Assembly (NCBI RefSeq): GCF_003473295.1
Contig: NZ_QRMP01000011.1
Location: 31,434 to 95,433 of the forward strand
DNA from: Parabacteroides sp. AM08-6
GTDB taxonomy: Bacteria > Bacteroidota > Bacteroidia > Bacteroidales > Tannerellaceae
Reading direction: 5' to 3'
DNA length: 64,000 bases
Under the pieces are notes generated by a model. The model was not told the origin of the DNA and did not search any database. It saw only the letters and a list, made by a program, of their open reading frames with translations. This document shows positions 41,200 through 50,867 of this stretch, in pieces. The translations under genes were made by a program, and so were the position numbers. Every line of letters begins with the position of its first letter. Position 1 is the stretch's first letter.

Positions 41200-42648
41200 A
41201 TGAAAAAGGAACGAAAGGTTGCGAGTAAGGAGACAATTGATATTTTGATAAATAATACAAAAAATGCAATTGTAGATTCAGAATATTTATTACACAATAT
41301 TGAGCAGGTAAAATTAGAGATATGCAATAATGATTTATCAAAAAAATATTTACAATTAATTTTTGATTTGTTGAGTGGTAGCCTTTCTGGAATGTGTGAA
41401 GTGTATAGCAATTTGAAAAGCATGTTATCAAGTAGTAACATATATGTTAAACGCTACCATATGCAGATGGTCAATTTATCACAATATGAATGGTGTATAT
41501 ATCTAGGTGGTAAAGATCAGAATGGTGTGTTAACCAATCTAATAAAACATCTTAATGAGCTACATTGTAATTCGTTAGAATTGGAAAATATTTTGAAGCA
41601 GGTTCGTCTGCTTGGTATGAAGTGCGATATTGGATTGAGGACAATGACAGCTCATTATGATGAACCTGATATTATGTACAAAAAGTTACTTGCTCTGAAT
41701 GATGAAGATGTATATGTACAGAGAATTGGAGATCAGCTATTGATACACGGCATGATACTAAAATATGTATCTCCGGTTTTACAAATAATTAGAGATGTAT
41801 TATATCACAGTGGTAGAGAATGTATTTATAAAAATAGTTTTGAAGAGTTTAACGTTCAAGAAGTCTTAAATGATAAAGTTGCAGAATCTTTTAACAATAA
41901 AGGGAAGCTTGATATTACACTTGCAAATCAAATAGCAAATGCTTGGGATGAAATAGAATCTCAGAAAAAAATGCTTGAGACTTGCGAAAAAGTAATTACG
42001 TTTTTAAAATCAAAACAGATGGATTACAATAGGTTTATAGAAACGAAATCGGTTGTAGAAATGCAATTAGCGGTTAGTTTTATGAGATATGATTTAATCT
42101 GTTCAATGAATTGTTATCTAAATGCCACAAGTAATACAGAACGGTCAATCTGTTTTATGCACGTATATAGAATTGAGACAGCAGCTTTAACTCATTTATA
42201 TGGTTATAACGAAGAGCGGAGGCAGAATAGTATATGGAATAGGATTAAATCAATCCCTGAATTTAAGTCAACCCCACTATCAGATGATATAGAGAAGAAT
42301 CTCAAGATTTTGACATCGCATTTTGATTGTATTAAGAGGAATTTATATACTCATTATAGGGAAGGCGGTAAATTAAATATTAGTGATAGATGGCAATGTG
42401 CTAATAAAATGAACCATCCAAAAGAATTAATGCAAATTCTGCAACTTGTCACACTATGTAATAATATATATCATTATCTGGTTTCACTTTTATCTGTGAT
42501 GGACTCAACAGAGAAAAAGAAAAACGATGAAATGTTAGAACCTATACGAAAGATAAAAGAAATTGCTTGTAAAAACAATATGCCTGACATTGTTAAGATG
42601 TCAGATAAATTACTGTCTATATTCTCTTTGTTCGATGTGAAGTCATAA
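41200..42648 (+). CDS. unrecognised protein with two HEPN-like halves
   Basis: This 482-residue, mostly helical, soluble protein has no recognised family. R147-x4-H152 lies in LRTMTAHYDEP and R380-N-x3-H385 in IKRNLYTHYRE. Each is followed by Tyr and preceded by a similar layout (YVKRYHMQMVNLSQYEWCIYL versus CFMHVYRIETAALTHLYGY). This suggests an internal duplication. R-x4-6-H is the catalytic motif of HEPN RNases found in toxins and defence proteins. The gene stands alone in AT-rich DNA. The function is a hypothesis only. Confidence 0.7.
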   Translation: MKKERKVASKETIDILINNTKNAIVDSEYLLHNIEQVKLEICNNDLSKKYLQLIFDLLSGSLSGMCEVYSNLKSMLSSSNIYVKRYHMQMVNLSQYEWCIYLGGKDQNGVLTNLIKHLNELHCNSLELENILKQVRLLGMKCDIGLRTMTAHYDEPDIMYKKLLALNDEDVYVQRIGDQLLIHGMILKYVSPVLQIIRDVLYHSGRECIYKNSFEEFNVQEVLNDKVAESFNNKGKLDITLANQIANAWDEIESQKKMLETCEKVITFLKSKQMDYNRFIETKSVVEMQLAVSFMRYDLICSMNCYLNATSNTERSICFMHVYRIETAALTHLYGYNEERRQNSIWNRIKSIPEFKSTPLSDDIEKNLKILTSHFDCIKRNLYTHYREGGKLNISDRWQCANKMNHPKELMQILQLVTLCNNIYHYLVSLLSVMDSTEKKKNDEMLEPIRKIKEIACKNNMPDIVKMSDKLLSIFSLFDVKS

Positions 42649-43006
42649 CTTTTACGCTATGCTCCTAATCAATTTTATTTTGCACTCTGATTCCGATGCT
42701 GTATATGTCTGATTGTCAATATGATATAATTCTAAAAGATACAACCTATAAGTTGGTAAGTGTTTTTACCTGAAAAAGTCGCGGTTTTATATTGCCTTAA
42801 GGTACAGATAGGGTACAAATTGCATTATTTTTGTGGTTGACTTTTTTCGAGATAAAGCTAAATTACTGATTATTAGAAAATGACTGTTTTTGTAAATGAT
42901 TTACAATCAATATATTATCTTCTAAAGCATAAAGCTATATTAATGATAATCTTGATGGCATTTACTTCCTTCTTTTGTATGGTGTAAATGGCTGATAATA
43001 AGCATG
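42649..43006. other. right edge of the accessory island
   Basis: No gene in 358 bases. It holds the diverged repeat at 42710-42766 and ends at the 3' end of mnmE. The stretch GGTACAGATAGGGTACAAAT contains two GGTACA words. Confidence 0.5.
42710..42766. repeat. diverged direct repeat, right copy
   Basis: Partner of the repeat at 30894-30950 in the same orientation, 41 of 57 identical. The minus-strand translation contains PTYRL and DNQTY, as in the left copy. Confidence 0.55.
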
Positions 43007-44392
43007 TTACTTTCCAATACAAAACCTCGCAAAAATATTCCCCAGCACCTGGTCAGTCGTTACTTCGCCTACAATATCCGAAAGGTGGAAAATACATTCG
43101 CGTAGGTCTTGGGAGATGAAATCACCGGATAAATCGGATGCGAGTCCGGCTTGTACACGGCGAATAGCTTCGAGGGCACGGGTTAGGGCTTCGTAATGAC
43201 GGATGTTGGTGACGATGATGTCGTTTTGGGAAAAGGATGGGAGGTTGGCTGCTTCTACCAACATTTCTATCAACTTGTTAATGTGTTCTTTCTGTTTGGC
43301 GGAAATGAATATAGAACGAACGTTGTCGGGAAAATCAATAAGTTCTATACTTGTTGGGGTGGGGACTAAATCAGCCTTGTTGTAGACGATAATAAGTTGT
43401 TTTCCTTCACAACGGGGAAGAACCTTGTCGGAAAGTTGGGCGATTTGTGTTACAGCTTGGGTCGCATCTATCATCCAAAGGACGATATTAGCTTGGTCCA
43501 GTTTCTGAAAAGTACGTTCGATGCCGAGACTTTCGATAGTATCGTGTGTTTCGCGGATACCAGCCGTATCGATAAAACGGAAAGTGATACCTTGTATGTT
43601 GACTGTATCTTCAATCACATCACGCGTGGTACCATGGATGTCACTGACAATGGCTTTCTCTTCGTTGAGCAAAACGTTTAGTAAAGTAGATTTGCCAGCG
43701 TTTGTTTCTCCAATGATAGCGACAGGAATACCGTTTTTAATGGCATTCCCAACACTGAATGAATTTGCCAGACGGGAAATGACCGTTTCAATGTGGGACG
43801 CCAGAGCTTTGAGTTCACTACGGTCGGCAAACTCCAGTTCTTCATGGTCGCTGAAGTCCAGTTCCAACTCCATCAATGACGTAATATGTAAGAGTTGTTC
43901 GCGTAACTCTTTCAATTCGCGACTGAAACCACCTCGCATCTGGTTAAGAGCCAATTTATGTTGACCGGCTGAGGTGGATGCTATCAGGTCGGCTACCGCT
44001 TCAGCTTGGCTGAGATCCATTTTCCCGTTCAGGAAGGCCCGTTGTGTGTATTCGCCGGGATGGGCGGAACGGCAACCACTGTTAATCAGTAATTGCATGA
44101 TTTGTTGCTGGATATAGACCGAACCGTGGCAGGTAATTTCAACCGTATCTTCGCCCGTAAATGAATGAGGGGCACGGAAAAGAGCGACCAGAACATCGTC
44201 TACCAGCTCTTTCCCGTGCCGAATGCTGCCATATCGCAATGTGTATGCTTTTTGTGAGAACAAATCTTTTCCGACTGTATGCGGGGTGAAAATGTTGTTA
44301 CAAATAGAAATAGCATCCGGACCCGAAATGCGGATGACGGCAATGCCTCCTGCTCCGGGTGCTGTCGATACGGCACAAATAGTCTCATTCAT
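43007..44392 (-). CDS. mnmE: tRNA modification GTPase MnmE
   Basis: This 461-residue protein acts with MnmG to make 5-carboxymethylaminomethyl uridine at the tRNA wobble position. The N-terminal domain starts MNETICAVSTAPGAGGIAVI. The G domain has [22 protein letters not shown] and YNKADL. The C-terminus ends FARFCIGK, with the family's catalytic cysteine. It follows the DUF362 gene by 11 bases. Its 3' end, TTTTGTATTGGAAAGTAA, is the conserved C-terminus codon run used as an attachment site by some elements (see findings). Confidence 0.97.
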   Translation of the reverse strand: MNETICAVSTAPGAGGIAVIRISGPDAISICNNIFTPHTVGKDLFSQKAYTLRYGSIRHGKELVDDVLVALFRAPHSFTGEDTVEITCHGSVYIQQQIMQLLINSGCRSAHPGEYTQRAFLNGKMDLSQAEAVADLIASTSAGQHKLALNQMRGGFSRELKELREQLLHITSLMELELDFSDHEELEFADRSELKALASHIETVISRLANSFSVGNAIKNGIPVAIIGETNAGKSTLLNVLLNEEKAIVSDIHGTTRDVIEDTVNIQGITFRFIDTAGIRETHDTIESLGIERTFQKLDQANIVLWMIDATQAVTQIAQLSDKVLPRCEGKQLIIVYNKADLVPTPTSIELIDFPDNVRSIFISAKQKEHINKLIEMLVEAANLPSFSQNDIIVTNIRHYEALTRALEAIRRVQAGLASDLSGDFISQDLRECIFHLSDIVGEVTTDQVLGNIFARFCIGK

Positions 44393-44403
44393 AAATTAAA
44401 TAG

Positions 44404-45525
44404 TTATACAGTGATAAGTTCGTAATTCTGATGTCCGATACCGATTTTCTCAGCATGTTCCAATCCGGCTTGCCAGTTGGTTTCCGGGTGCATCAGATGG
44501 AATTTGTCACAATTTTCTAAATGCTCATGATGAGGCTTCTCGGAAAGACGATTGCCTGTTTCCAATATCGGAGCTTTGGTAACCATGTCGGCACAAGCCA
44601 TATCCAAGGCAACCGGATCAAAAGAGGCTGCTATACCAAGGTCGGGGATAATGGCGGCATCATTATGGTTCCAACAATCACATTCCGGAGAAACGTTCAT
44701 GATGAAACTGATATGGAAATGAGGCTTACCCGACAATACGGCTTTTGTATATTCGGCAATTTTGTAATTCAATCTTTCGGACGTATCGCCACTTCCCATT
44801 ATTGCTCCGTCGTATTGGCAAAGGGCTACACATTGTCCGCAACCAACGCATTTATCATAATCAATAACAGCTTTCCGGCTTTCATCCAGATGGACGGCAT
44901 CGTGAGCACAATGTTTCACACAAATATTACAACTTTTGCAGTTTTCGCGGTCAATAACAGGCTGAGCAGCCGAATGAAGTTCCAGTTTTCCACCTACACT
45001 GGCACAACCCATACCAAGGTTTTTCAATGCTCCCCCGAAACCGGTCTGTTCGTGTCCTTTGAAATGGTTCATCGAAATAATGATGTCGGCGTCGGCAATT
45101 GCCGCTCCGATTTTAGGGGCTTTACAATATTCGCCGCCGATTTCTATTTCCCGGTAGTCGGTTCCTTTCAGACCATCACCGATGATTACATCACATTTTG
45201 CAGAAATCGGATTGAAACCGTTTTCCATTGCACTTTGCAAATGGTCGACCGCATTTGCACGCCGTCCCGAATAAAGCGTATTACAGTCAGTCAGGAATGG
45301 TTTTGCTCCGAGACTGCGGAGCAGGGTTGCCATACGAGCGGCATAATTGGGGCGGATATAAGCCAAATTACCCGGTTCGCCAAAATGGATTTTAATTGCT
45401 GTAAACTGGTTTTGAAAATCAATGTTCGAAATGCCGGCACGTTTCACCAGTCGTTCCATTTTATCTAACAGGTTACTGGATGGAGTAGTGCGAAGATTAG
45501 TAAAGTAAACTTTAGACGTTTTCAT
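44404..45525 (-). CDS. DUF362 protein with two 4Fe-4S motifs
   Basis: This 373-residue protein has an N-terminal DUF362 domain (KIHFGEPGNLAYIRPNYAAR, NHFKGHEQTGFGGALKNLG). Two ferredoxin motifs follow: CKSCNICVKHCAHDAV near 195 and CVGCGQCVALCQYDGA near 225. It is probably a redox or electron-transfer protein; no substrate is known for the family. It lies directly upstream of mnmE and is likely cotranscribed. Confidence 0.87.
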   Translation of the reverse strand: MKTSKVYFTNLRTTPSSNLLDKMERLVKRAGISNIDFQNQFTAIKIHFGEPGNLAYIRPNYAARMATLLRSLGAKPFLTDCNTLYSGRRANAVDHLQSAMENGFNPISAKCDVIIGDGLKGTDYREIEIGGEYCKAPKIGAAIADADIIISMNHFKGHEQTGFGGALKNLGMGCASVGGKLELHSAAQPVIDRENCKSCNICVKHCAHDAVHLDESRKAVIDYDKCVGCGQCVALCQYDGAIMGSGDTSERLNYKIAEYTKAVLSGKPHFHISFIMNVSPECDCWNHNDAAIIPDLGIAASFDPVALDMACADMVTKAPILETGNRLSEKPHHEHLENCDKFHLMHPETNWQAGLEHAEKIGIGHQNYELITV

Positions 45526-45588
45526 TTTATTATTGGTTTAGGTTGACAAAGGTACGAAAAAAACTATTTCTCTCTTTAATCTGTTGGT

Positions 45589-45619
45589 TTTGTAGATTGG
45601 CTTTTATATATTATTTTTG
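45589..45619 (+). promoter_or_regulatory. promoter of the AAA ATPase gene
   Basis: TTTG at 45589-45592, a 19-base spacer and TATTTTTG at 45612-45619 fit the consensus exactly. The start codon is at 45637. Confidence 0.78.
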
Positions 45620-45636
45620 TATCAAATCAGTTATTT

Positions 45637-46821
45637 ATGGACATGCATCGTTTAAATCATATTCAGGTATTAAAAGGAGTAAATCTGAGTTTTTATCGTT
45701 ATTTATACCGTCAGATAAAGTGGGATGACCGTTTGATTGGTATTCAAGGAGCCAGGGGAGTCGGAAAAACCACCCTCTTGCTTCAACGTATAAAATCAGT
45801 TTTTGGTGATTCGGAGACTGCTTTGTATTTGCCTCTTGATAATATCAGGTTTGAGAGAAATACAGTTTCGAAGGTTGTCAAGAATTTTTGTGCAGCCGGT
45901 GGAACCCATCTTTTTTTAGATAATGTACATCGGTATGAAAGGTGGACGTCCTTGATTGGTAAACTTCATGCCACTTATCCTGATTTATATATTGTATTTG
46001 CTATCTCTTCCCAATATCCCGAAAGTAAGATAATACGGGCTTTGAAAGAAGATGTTGAGCTTTATACACTGCAAACGATGTCGTTCCGTGAATATTTGGA
46101 TTATGAAGGGGCCTTGGAGCTTAAGCCTTATTCTCTGGAAGATATTGTACGAAATCATGCGACGATTTCACAGAAAATAATGGATGAAATAAATATCGCA
46201 CCTATTTTCCGTAATTATCTGGACCATGGATGTTATCCGTTTTATTGGGATGACCCGGATTCTTATTTTTTCCGTTTACAGGATTTGATGCGCGACTCGG
46301 TTGATATAGACCTGCCGGCAATAGCTTCCGTGGATTATAAGATGCAGCATAAGATAAAAGAATTATTACTTCTTCTTGCAGAAAAACTACCGGAAGTCCC
46401 CCGCTTTTCGCAACTTGCCCAGGAAATGAAACTCGATAGTACTCAAATCCGTAAATGTATCGAATATATTATGTCGATGGGGATATTCCGTATTTTACAG
46501 TCTGATGAGAATCCGGAAGGTGAGTTTTTGCAAAAGTCATACCTGAACAATACGAACCTGCTTGCCTGTCTGTTCCGTGAGGATGATAGAACCTATATGG
46601 CTGAGACGTTCTTTATCGACCAAATCTCCAATGTGGCAACGGTCAAGCTAATGGAAAATAATGACCTTCTGGTTGATGATAAATATACATTTTTAGTGGG
46701 TGATCCGTTGAAAGACTATTGGCGCGTCCGGAAGACTGAAAATATTTATGGGGCGATTCATGGCTTATCTAAAAGTTCCGGTCATAAAATGCCTCTTTGG
46801 TTATTAGGACTTTGCTATTGA
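45637..46821 (+). CDS. AAA_14-type ATP-binding protein
   Basis: This 394-residue protein has Walker A GARGVGKTTLLL near 40-51, a Walker B-like HLFLDNVHRYERW near 90, and FAISSQYPESKI. The C-terminal half (KIKELLLLLAEKLPEVPRFS) reads as a winged helix plus a DUF4143-like nuclease region. Such proteins are common in Bacteroidetes and have no proven role. It has its own promoter and is divergent from the DUF362/mnmE pair. Confidence 0.85.
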   Translation: MDMHRLNHIQVLKGVNLSFYRYLYRQIKWDDRLIGIQGARGVGKTTLLLQRIKSVFGDSETALYLPLDNIRFERNTVSKVVKNFCAAGGTHLFLDNVHRYERWTSLIGKLHATYPDLYIVFAISSQYPESKIIRALKEDVELYTLQTMSFREYLDYEGALELKPYSLEDIVRNHATISQKIMDEINIAPIFRNYLDHGCYPFYWDDPDSYFFRLQDLMRDSVDIDLPAIASVDYKMQHKIKELLLLLAEKLPEVPRFSQLAQEMKLDSTQIRKCIEYIMSMGIFRILQSDENPEGEFLQKSYLNNTNLLACLFREDDRTYMAETFFIDQISNVATVKLMENNDLLVDDKYTFLVGDPLKDYWRVRKTENIYGAIHGLSKSSGHKMPLWLLGLCY

Positions 46822-46894
46822 TAATTTAATATCCTGTCTTTTTGCTTTATTATAAGAAGTAGCAGACAAATGGTGAATATCTTCGATAACTGAT

Positions 46895-46902
46895 TATCTT
46901 TG
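46895..46902 (+). promoter_or_regulatory. -7 box of the nitroreductase gene
   Basis: TATCTTTG, 21 bases before the ATG at 46923. The longer frame opening with TTG at 46905 would be almost leaderless. Confidence 0.5.
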
Positions 46903-46922
46903 CATTGGAACTTAAAATATAC

Positions 46923-47669
46923 ATGATGATGGAAAGTATGAAAAACAGACGGACAATCCGTAAATATACCTCTGAAAATATTCCGGATACTTTATTGAAA
47001 GAGCTGTTGGAAGTTGCAGCTCGTGCTTCAAATACCGGCAATATGCAGCTGTATAGTGTCGTCATCACTCGTGATAAAGCAAACAAGGAGAAGTTGGCTC
47101 CTGCTCATTTTAACCAACCCATGATAACGACAGCTCCGGTTGTCCTGACATTTTGTGCGGATGCCAACCGTTTTGTGAAGTGGGCCGAACAGCGTAATGC
47201 TGTGGCAGGTTTTGATAATTTCCAAACTTTTATTGCATCAACCATCGATGCGATGTTATTTGCGCAGAGTTTTTGTAATGCCGCTGAAGAAAAGGGGTTG
47301 GGTATCTGTTATCTGGGAACGACCGCATATAATGCCGACCAGATTATAGAAGCCTTGTCGTTACCGCGTCTGGTTGTGCCAATTGTAACTGTTACGGTAG
47401 GTTATCCGGATGGTATGCCAGAGCAACCTGAGCGTTTGTCGCTCGAGGCTGTTATCCATCAGGAGACATATCAGGATTATACACCTGAAGCAATCGATGC
47501 TCTTTATCATGATAAAGAAGAATTGGAGGTGAACAAACAGTTTGTACGGGAGAACGACAAAGAAACGTTGGCACAAGTTTTTACAGATGTCCGTTATACA
47601 AAGGCGAACAACGAACACTTCTCCGAAGTGCTTTTGAAGGTGCTGGAAGAGCAGGGATTCCTGAAATAG
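46923..47669 (+). CDS. nitroreductase family protein
   Basis: This flavoprotein of about 248 residues begins MMMESMKNRRTIRKYTSENI, the NfsA/FRP-type start with RRTIRKY for FMN contact. NTGNMQLYSVVIT is the second FMN loop, and KGLGICYLGT, then VTVGYPDG, complete the pattern. It probably reduces quinones, nitro compounds or flavins with NAD(P)H. The start is placed after the -7 box at 46895; several ATGs (46923-46938) are possible. Confidence 0.9.
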   Translation: MMMESMKNRRTIRKYTSENIPDTLLKELLEVAARASNTGNMQLYSVVITRDKANKEKLAPAHFNQPMITTAPVVLTFCADANRFVKWAEQRNAVAGFDNFQTFIASTIDAMLFAQSFCNAAEEKGLGICYLGTTAYNADQIIEALSLPRLVVPIVTVTVGYPDGMPEQPERLSLEAVIHQETYQDYTPEAIDALYHDKEELEVNKQFVRENDKETLAQVFTDVRYTKANNEHFSEVLLKVLEEQGFLK

Positions 47670-48221
47670 GGCTGTTCTTCAGTACCACTTTCTATAAACA
47701 AAACCACTTTTTATTTTATCATGAATAGTACAGGGAACTATTGTATTTCAAGTAATAGTTTATTCCTGAGGAAACAACTGCGTTCCGTTTGCTCCCGGGT
47801 AAACAAGGTTGTCGACCTAGGTCGTTAAGGTTACTGAGCAAGGTTGATAACCTTATTGAGCCAGGTGAAAAAGATAAGAAGTGATATAGTTTGCCTTATC
47901 TTGTTATATCTTTCTTATTACTTTCTATAGGGGAAGAAGAGAGCGTGTCATTTGTATGACATACCTCCTGCTCTTTTTCAGAGGGGGGGAATAGGTAGCA
48001 TTCGACATATTCCGGATGAAAATATGCCCCGTTTTACTTAAATAAAAGAGAAAAATGGCCTTTCCTGAATGATTTGAATGATGCCTGAATGATTATTTAA
48101 GGGTATCCTTCAGCGTAATGTGCACTGTGATAGCTGTTTATTGAGAAAATGAAGGATGAAGGATGAAATAGGGAGAAACACAGGGAAGGCTAAAGTGTAA
48201 TTCTTTTACGAAACAGTTTTT
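47670..48221. other. 552-base intergenic region with palindromic words
   Basis: No gene is supported. At 47805-47867 GGTTGTCGACCTAGGTCG, GTTAAGGTTACTGAGC and AAGGTTGATAACCTT form overlapping small palindromes. TGTCAT-TTGT-ATGACA at about 47947-47962 is a further perfect 6-bp inverted repeat. Two convergent genes border it, so these may serve in transcription termination. Confidence 0.5.
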
Positions 48222-48923
48222 TTACTCTGTCTGTAGGAGGGTTATGTTGTAATGCATAAACAAACCGCTTTCGATAACGCCTGTAATCGATTTGATGGAT
48301 GCTTCGAGATTGTCCGGGATATTGTCGAACCAGACATCGAGAATGAAATTTCCATTTTCCGTAATGACCGGCCCATCTTTACTTACAGCCATTCGTAGGT
48401 CTATTTCTCTGGGGTTGTAGGCTTTCAGTACTTGCTCTACATACATCAATGCTTCGGGAAAAACTTCTACCGGAACAGGAAATCGACTGCCTAGTTTTGT
48501 GACCTTTTTGGATGAATCGGCAATGATATAGGTTCGGGGACTGGTACTAATCAACAACTTTTCTTTGAACATGGCGCCGCCACGACCTTTTATCAGATTT
48601 AGTTCCTGGTCGACTTCGTCGGCGCCATCGAAAGTCCAGTCCGGTTTGTGTTCCAGCAAACTGGTGACCGGAATGCCTAAACGAGAACAATGCATCCTTA
48701 TTTCTTGTGATGTAGGTATGGCTAGCAGATGCAATCCTTCATCTTTTACCCTGCGAGCTATACTTAAAAGAGCGAGGTAGGAGGTCGAACCGGAACCTAC
48801 CCCGATAGTTTCACCGTCTTTTACCATTGAGGCGATGCGGACGGCTATTTTTTCTTTCTCTTTTCGGTTGGAAATAGGTTTTCCCCATTCTAAGGCCGAT
48901 AAAAATGTTTGTTCCCTTTCCAT
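48222..48923 (-). CDS. rpiA: ribose-5-phosphate isomerase A
   Basis: This 233-residue enzyme interconverts ribose 5-phosphate and ribulose 5-phosphate. GVGSGSTSYLALLS near 40, FDGADEVDQELNLIKGRGG near 98-116 and AMFKEKLLI carry the substrate-binding Asp and Lys residues. About 15 extra residues precede the usual start. It lies about 50 bases downstream of the nucleoside phosphorylase, a sensible pairing for pentose salvage. Confidence 0.93.
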   Translation of the reverse strand: MEREQTFLSALEWGKPISNRKEKEKIAVRIASMVKDGETIGVGSGSTSYLALLSIARRVKDEGLHLLAIPTSQEIRMHCSRLGIPVTSLLEHKPDWTFDGADEVDQELNLIKGRGGAMFKEKLLISTSPRTYIIADSSKKVTKLGSRFPVPVEVFPEALMYVEQVLKAYNPREIDLRMAVSKDGPVITENGNFILDVWFDNIPDNLEASIKSITGVIESGLFMHYNITLLQTE

Positions 48924-48972
48924 GTATCCAATATCTTATATTTTATAAACAACGAAGGAAAAAGATAAGTTG

Positions 48973-49836
48973 TCAGATTCGGTCCAGTACTGTTTCAATT
49001 AGTCCGTTCATCGTACCTTTGTATTCAGTATTCATATTTTTGTCCACACGTCCGGCAATGATGCAACAAACAGTCATGGCACGATGTCCCATCATTGCTG
49101 CTAATCCTGCGAGGGACGAACTTTCCATTTCGAAGTTGGTAATCCGGAAATCTTTGTAGTGGAATGCCTCTATCTTTTTGTTCAGTTCCGGGTCAGCAAG
49201 CGGCAACCGGAGTTTCCGTCCTTGCGGACCATAAAAACCGTTGGCTGCAATAGTAATGCCTCGGAGAATGTCGTTTTGCGTGATTTGCTTTATCAACGAT
49301 GAATCGGCCGAAACTACATAAGGTCGTATCCCTGTCAATTTCCAGTCCAATTGTTTCCGAAGCTCGGTCTCGAAAGCGGAGTCGCGTACTTGTTGAGAAT
49401 CGGCATAAAAGTAAAGAACTCCATCGAAGCCGATAGATTTTTCGGCAGCTACATAAGTACCGATGGGCGTAAAGGGTTGAAGCCCTCCCGAAGTTCCGAC
49501 ACGAACCAATGTGAGTTGTTTGAACTCTGTTTTGACAGTTCGTGTCCGGAAATCAATATTGGCAAGTGCATCCAGTTCATTTATTACAATGTCGATGTTG
49601 TCTGTCCCGATACCGTGCGAAAGTGTTGTGATACGCTTTCCTTGATACATACCGGTAATGGTATGAAACTCACGACTGGAAACTTCACATTCGATTGAAT
49701 CGAAATAGGCAGCCACCGTATTCACCCGGTCAGGATCGCCGACTAGAAGGATGCGGTTGGCCAATTGTTCCGGTTTCAGATGCAAGTGAAATGCACTACC
49801 ATCTTCGTTGATTATAAGTTCGGAAGGAGGAATCAT
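48973..49836 (-). CDS. nucleoside phosphorylase (uridine phosphorylase-like)
   Basis: This 287-residue NP-I family enzyme has RILLVGDPDRVNTVA, VRVGTSGGLQPFTPIG and NFEMESSSLAGLAAMM, the phosphate- and ribose-binding motifs. It splits nucleosides with phosphate, giving ribose 1-phosphate. Uridine is the probable substrate but is not proved. It is cotranscribed with rpiA, which uses the ribose product after mutase action. Confidence 0.88.
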   Translation of the reverse strand: MIPPSELIINEDGSAFHLHLKPEQLANRILLVGDPDRVNTVAAYFDSIECEVSSREFHTITGMYQGKRITTLSHGIGTDNIDIVINELDALANIDFRTRTVKTEFKQLTLVRVGTSGGLQPFTPIGTYVAAEKSIGFDGVLYFYADSQQVRDSAFETELRKQLDWKLTGIRPYVVSADSSLIKQITQNDILRGITIAANGFYGPQGRKLRLPLADPELNKKIEAFHYKDFRITNFEMESSSLAGLAAMMGHRAMTVCCIIAGRVDKNMNTEYKGTMNGLIETVLDRI

Positions 49837-49864
49837 TTGGTTTATGGATTTAGAGTTCTAAATA

Positions 49865-50857
49865 TCAATCCTTTAATGGCTTTGACGGATTATTGGCTGG
49901 TTTTGCAATAGCCTCGCGCATACCCGTATCAGCTTCTATATTCTTCATCTTGTAATAATCCATGATTCCCAGATTTCCACTGCGGAAGGCTTCTGCCATC
50001 GCTTTCGGTACTTCGGCTTCCGCTTCGATTACTTTGGCACGGGCTTCCTGTGCCTTGGCTTTCATTTCCTGTTCTACGGCAACAGCCATAGCACGGCGTT
50101 CTTCCGCTTTAGCCTGTGCGATATTCTTGTCAGCTTGTGCTTGATCCATTTGCAGGTATGCACCGATGTTCTTACCTATATCGATATCGGCGATGTCGAT
50201 GGAGAGGATTTCGAATGCGGTACCGGCATCCAGACCTTTACGGAGAACTAGTTTGGAAATGGAATCCGGATTTTCCAATACACTTTTATGATTTTCGGAT
50301 GAACCGATAGATGAAACGATGCCTTCGCCTACGCGTGCCAGGATTGTTTCTTCGCCAGCTCCACCCACCAATTGTTTAATGTTGGCACGAACGGTTACAC
50401 GTGCCTTGGCAATCAGCTGAATACCATCTTTGGCAACGGCTGTTACGGGCGGTGTGTCAATCACTTTCGGGTTGACAGACATTTGAACGGCTTCGAATAC
50501 ATCACGTCCGGCCAAGTCGATAGCTGTCGCCATCTGGAATGGTAGGTCGATATTCGCTTTTGAAGCAGAAACAAGGGCATGGACTACTTTCTCTACATGT
50601 CCGCCTGCCAGGTAATGCGCTTCCAGTTCATCACGCGTCAGTGTTTTCAGACCCGCTTTATGAGCTTCAATCATTGCACGGGTGATGATATAAGGCGGAA
50701 CATTACGGATACGCATCAAGAAGAGTTGTATCAGCGAGATGTTGACACCGGATACTTTTGCCGAAATCCAAAGAAGGAACGGCACATAATAAAAGAATAT
50801 TGCCAACAGCAATACGGCTGCGCCCAGAAGGGCAAAAGGCACGAAGGTCATTTCCAT
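49865..50857 (-). CDS. floA: flotillin-like protein FloA
   Basis: This 330-residue membrane scaffold has one N-terminal hydrophobic segment ([21 protein letters not shown]) and an SPFH region. A long Ala/Glu-rich helix ([20 protein letters not shown]) and the [20 protein letters not shown] end identify FloA. Bacterial flotillins form membrane microdomains. It overlaps nearly with the NfeD gene, the usual partner. Confidence 0.93.
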   Translation of the reverse strand: MEMTFVPFALLGAAVLLLAIFFYYVPFLLWISAKVSGVNISLIQLFLMRIRNVPPYIITRAMIEAHKAGLKTLTRDELEAHYLAGGHVEKVVHALVSASKANIDLPFQMATAIDLAGRDVFEAVQMSVNPKVIDTPPVTAVAKDGIQLIAKARVTVRANIKQLVGGAGEETILARVGEGIVSSIGSSENHKSVLENPDSISKLVLRKGLDAGTAFEILSIDIADIDIGKNIGAYLQMDQAQADKNIAQAKAEERRAMAVAVEQEMKAKAQEARAKVIEAEAEVPKAMAEAFRSGNLGIMDYYKMKNIEADTGMREAIAKPANNPSKPLKD

Positions 50858-50867
50858 ATAATTTTAT

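Noticed and set aside
46905..46922. TTG start of the nitroreductase
   Set aside because: It lies only three bases after the -7 box; ATG starts from 46923 are better placed.
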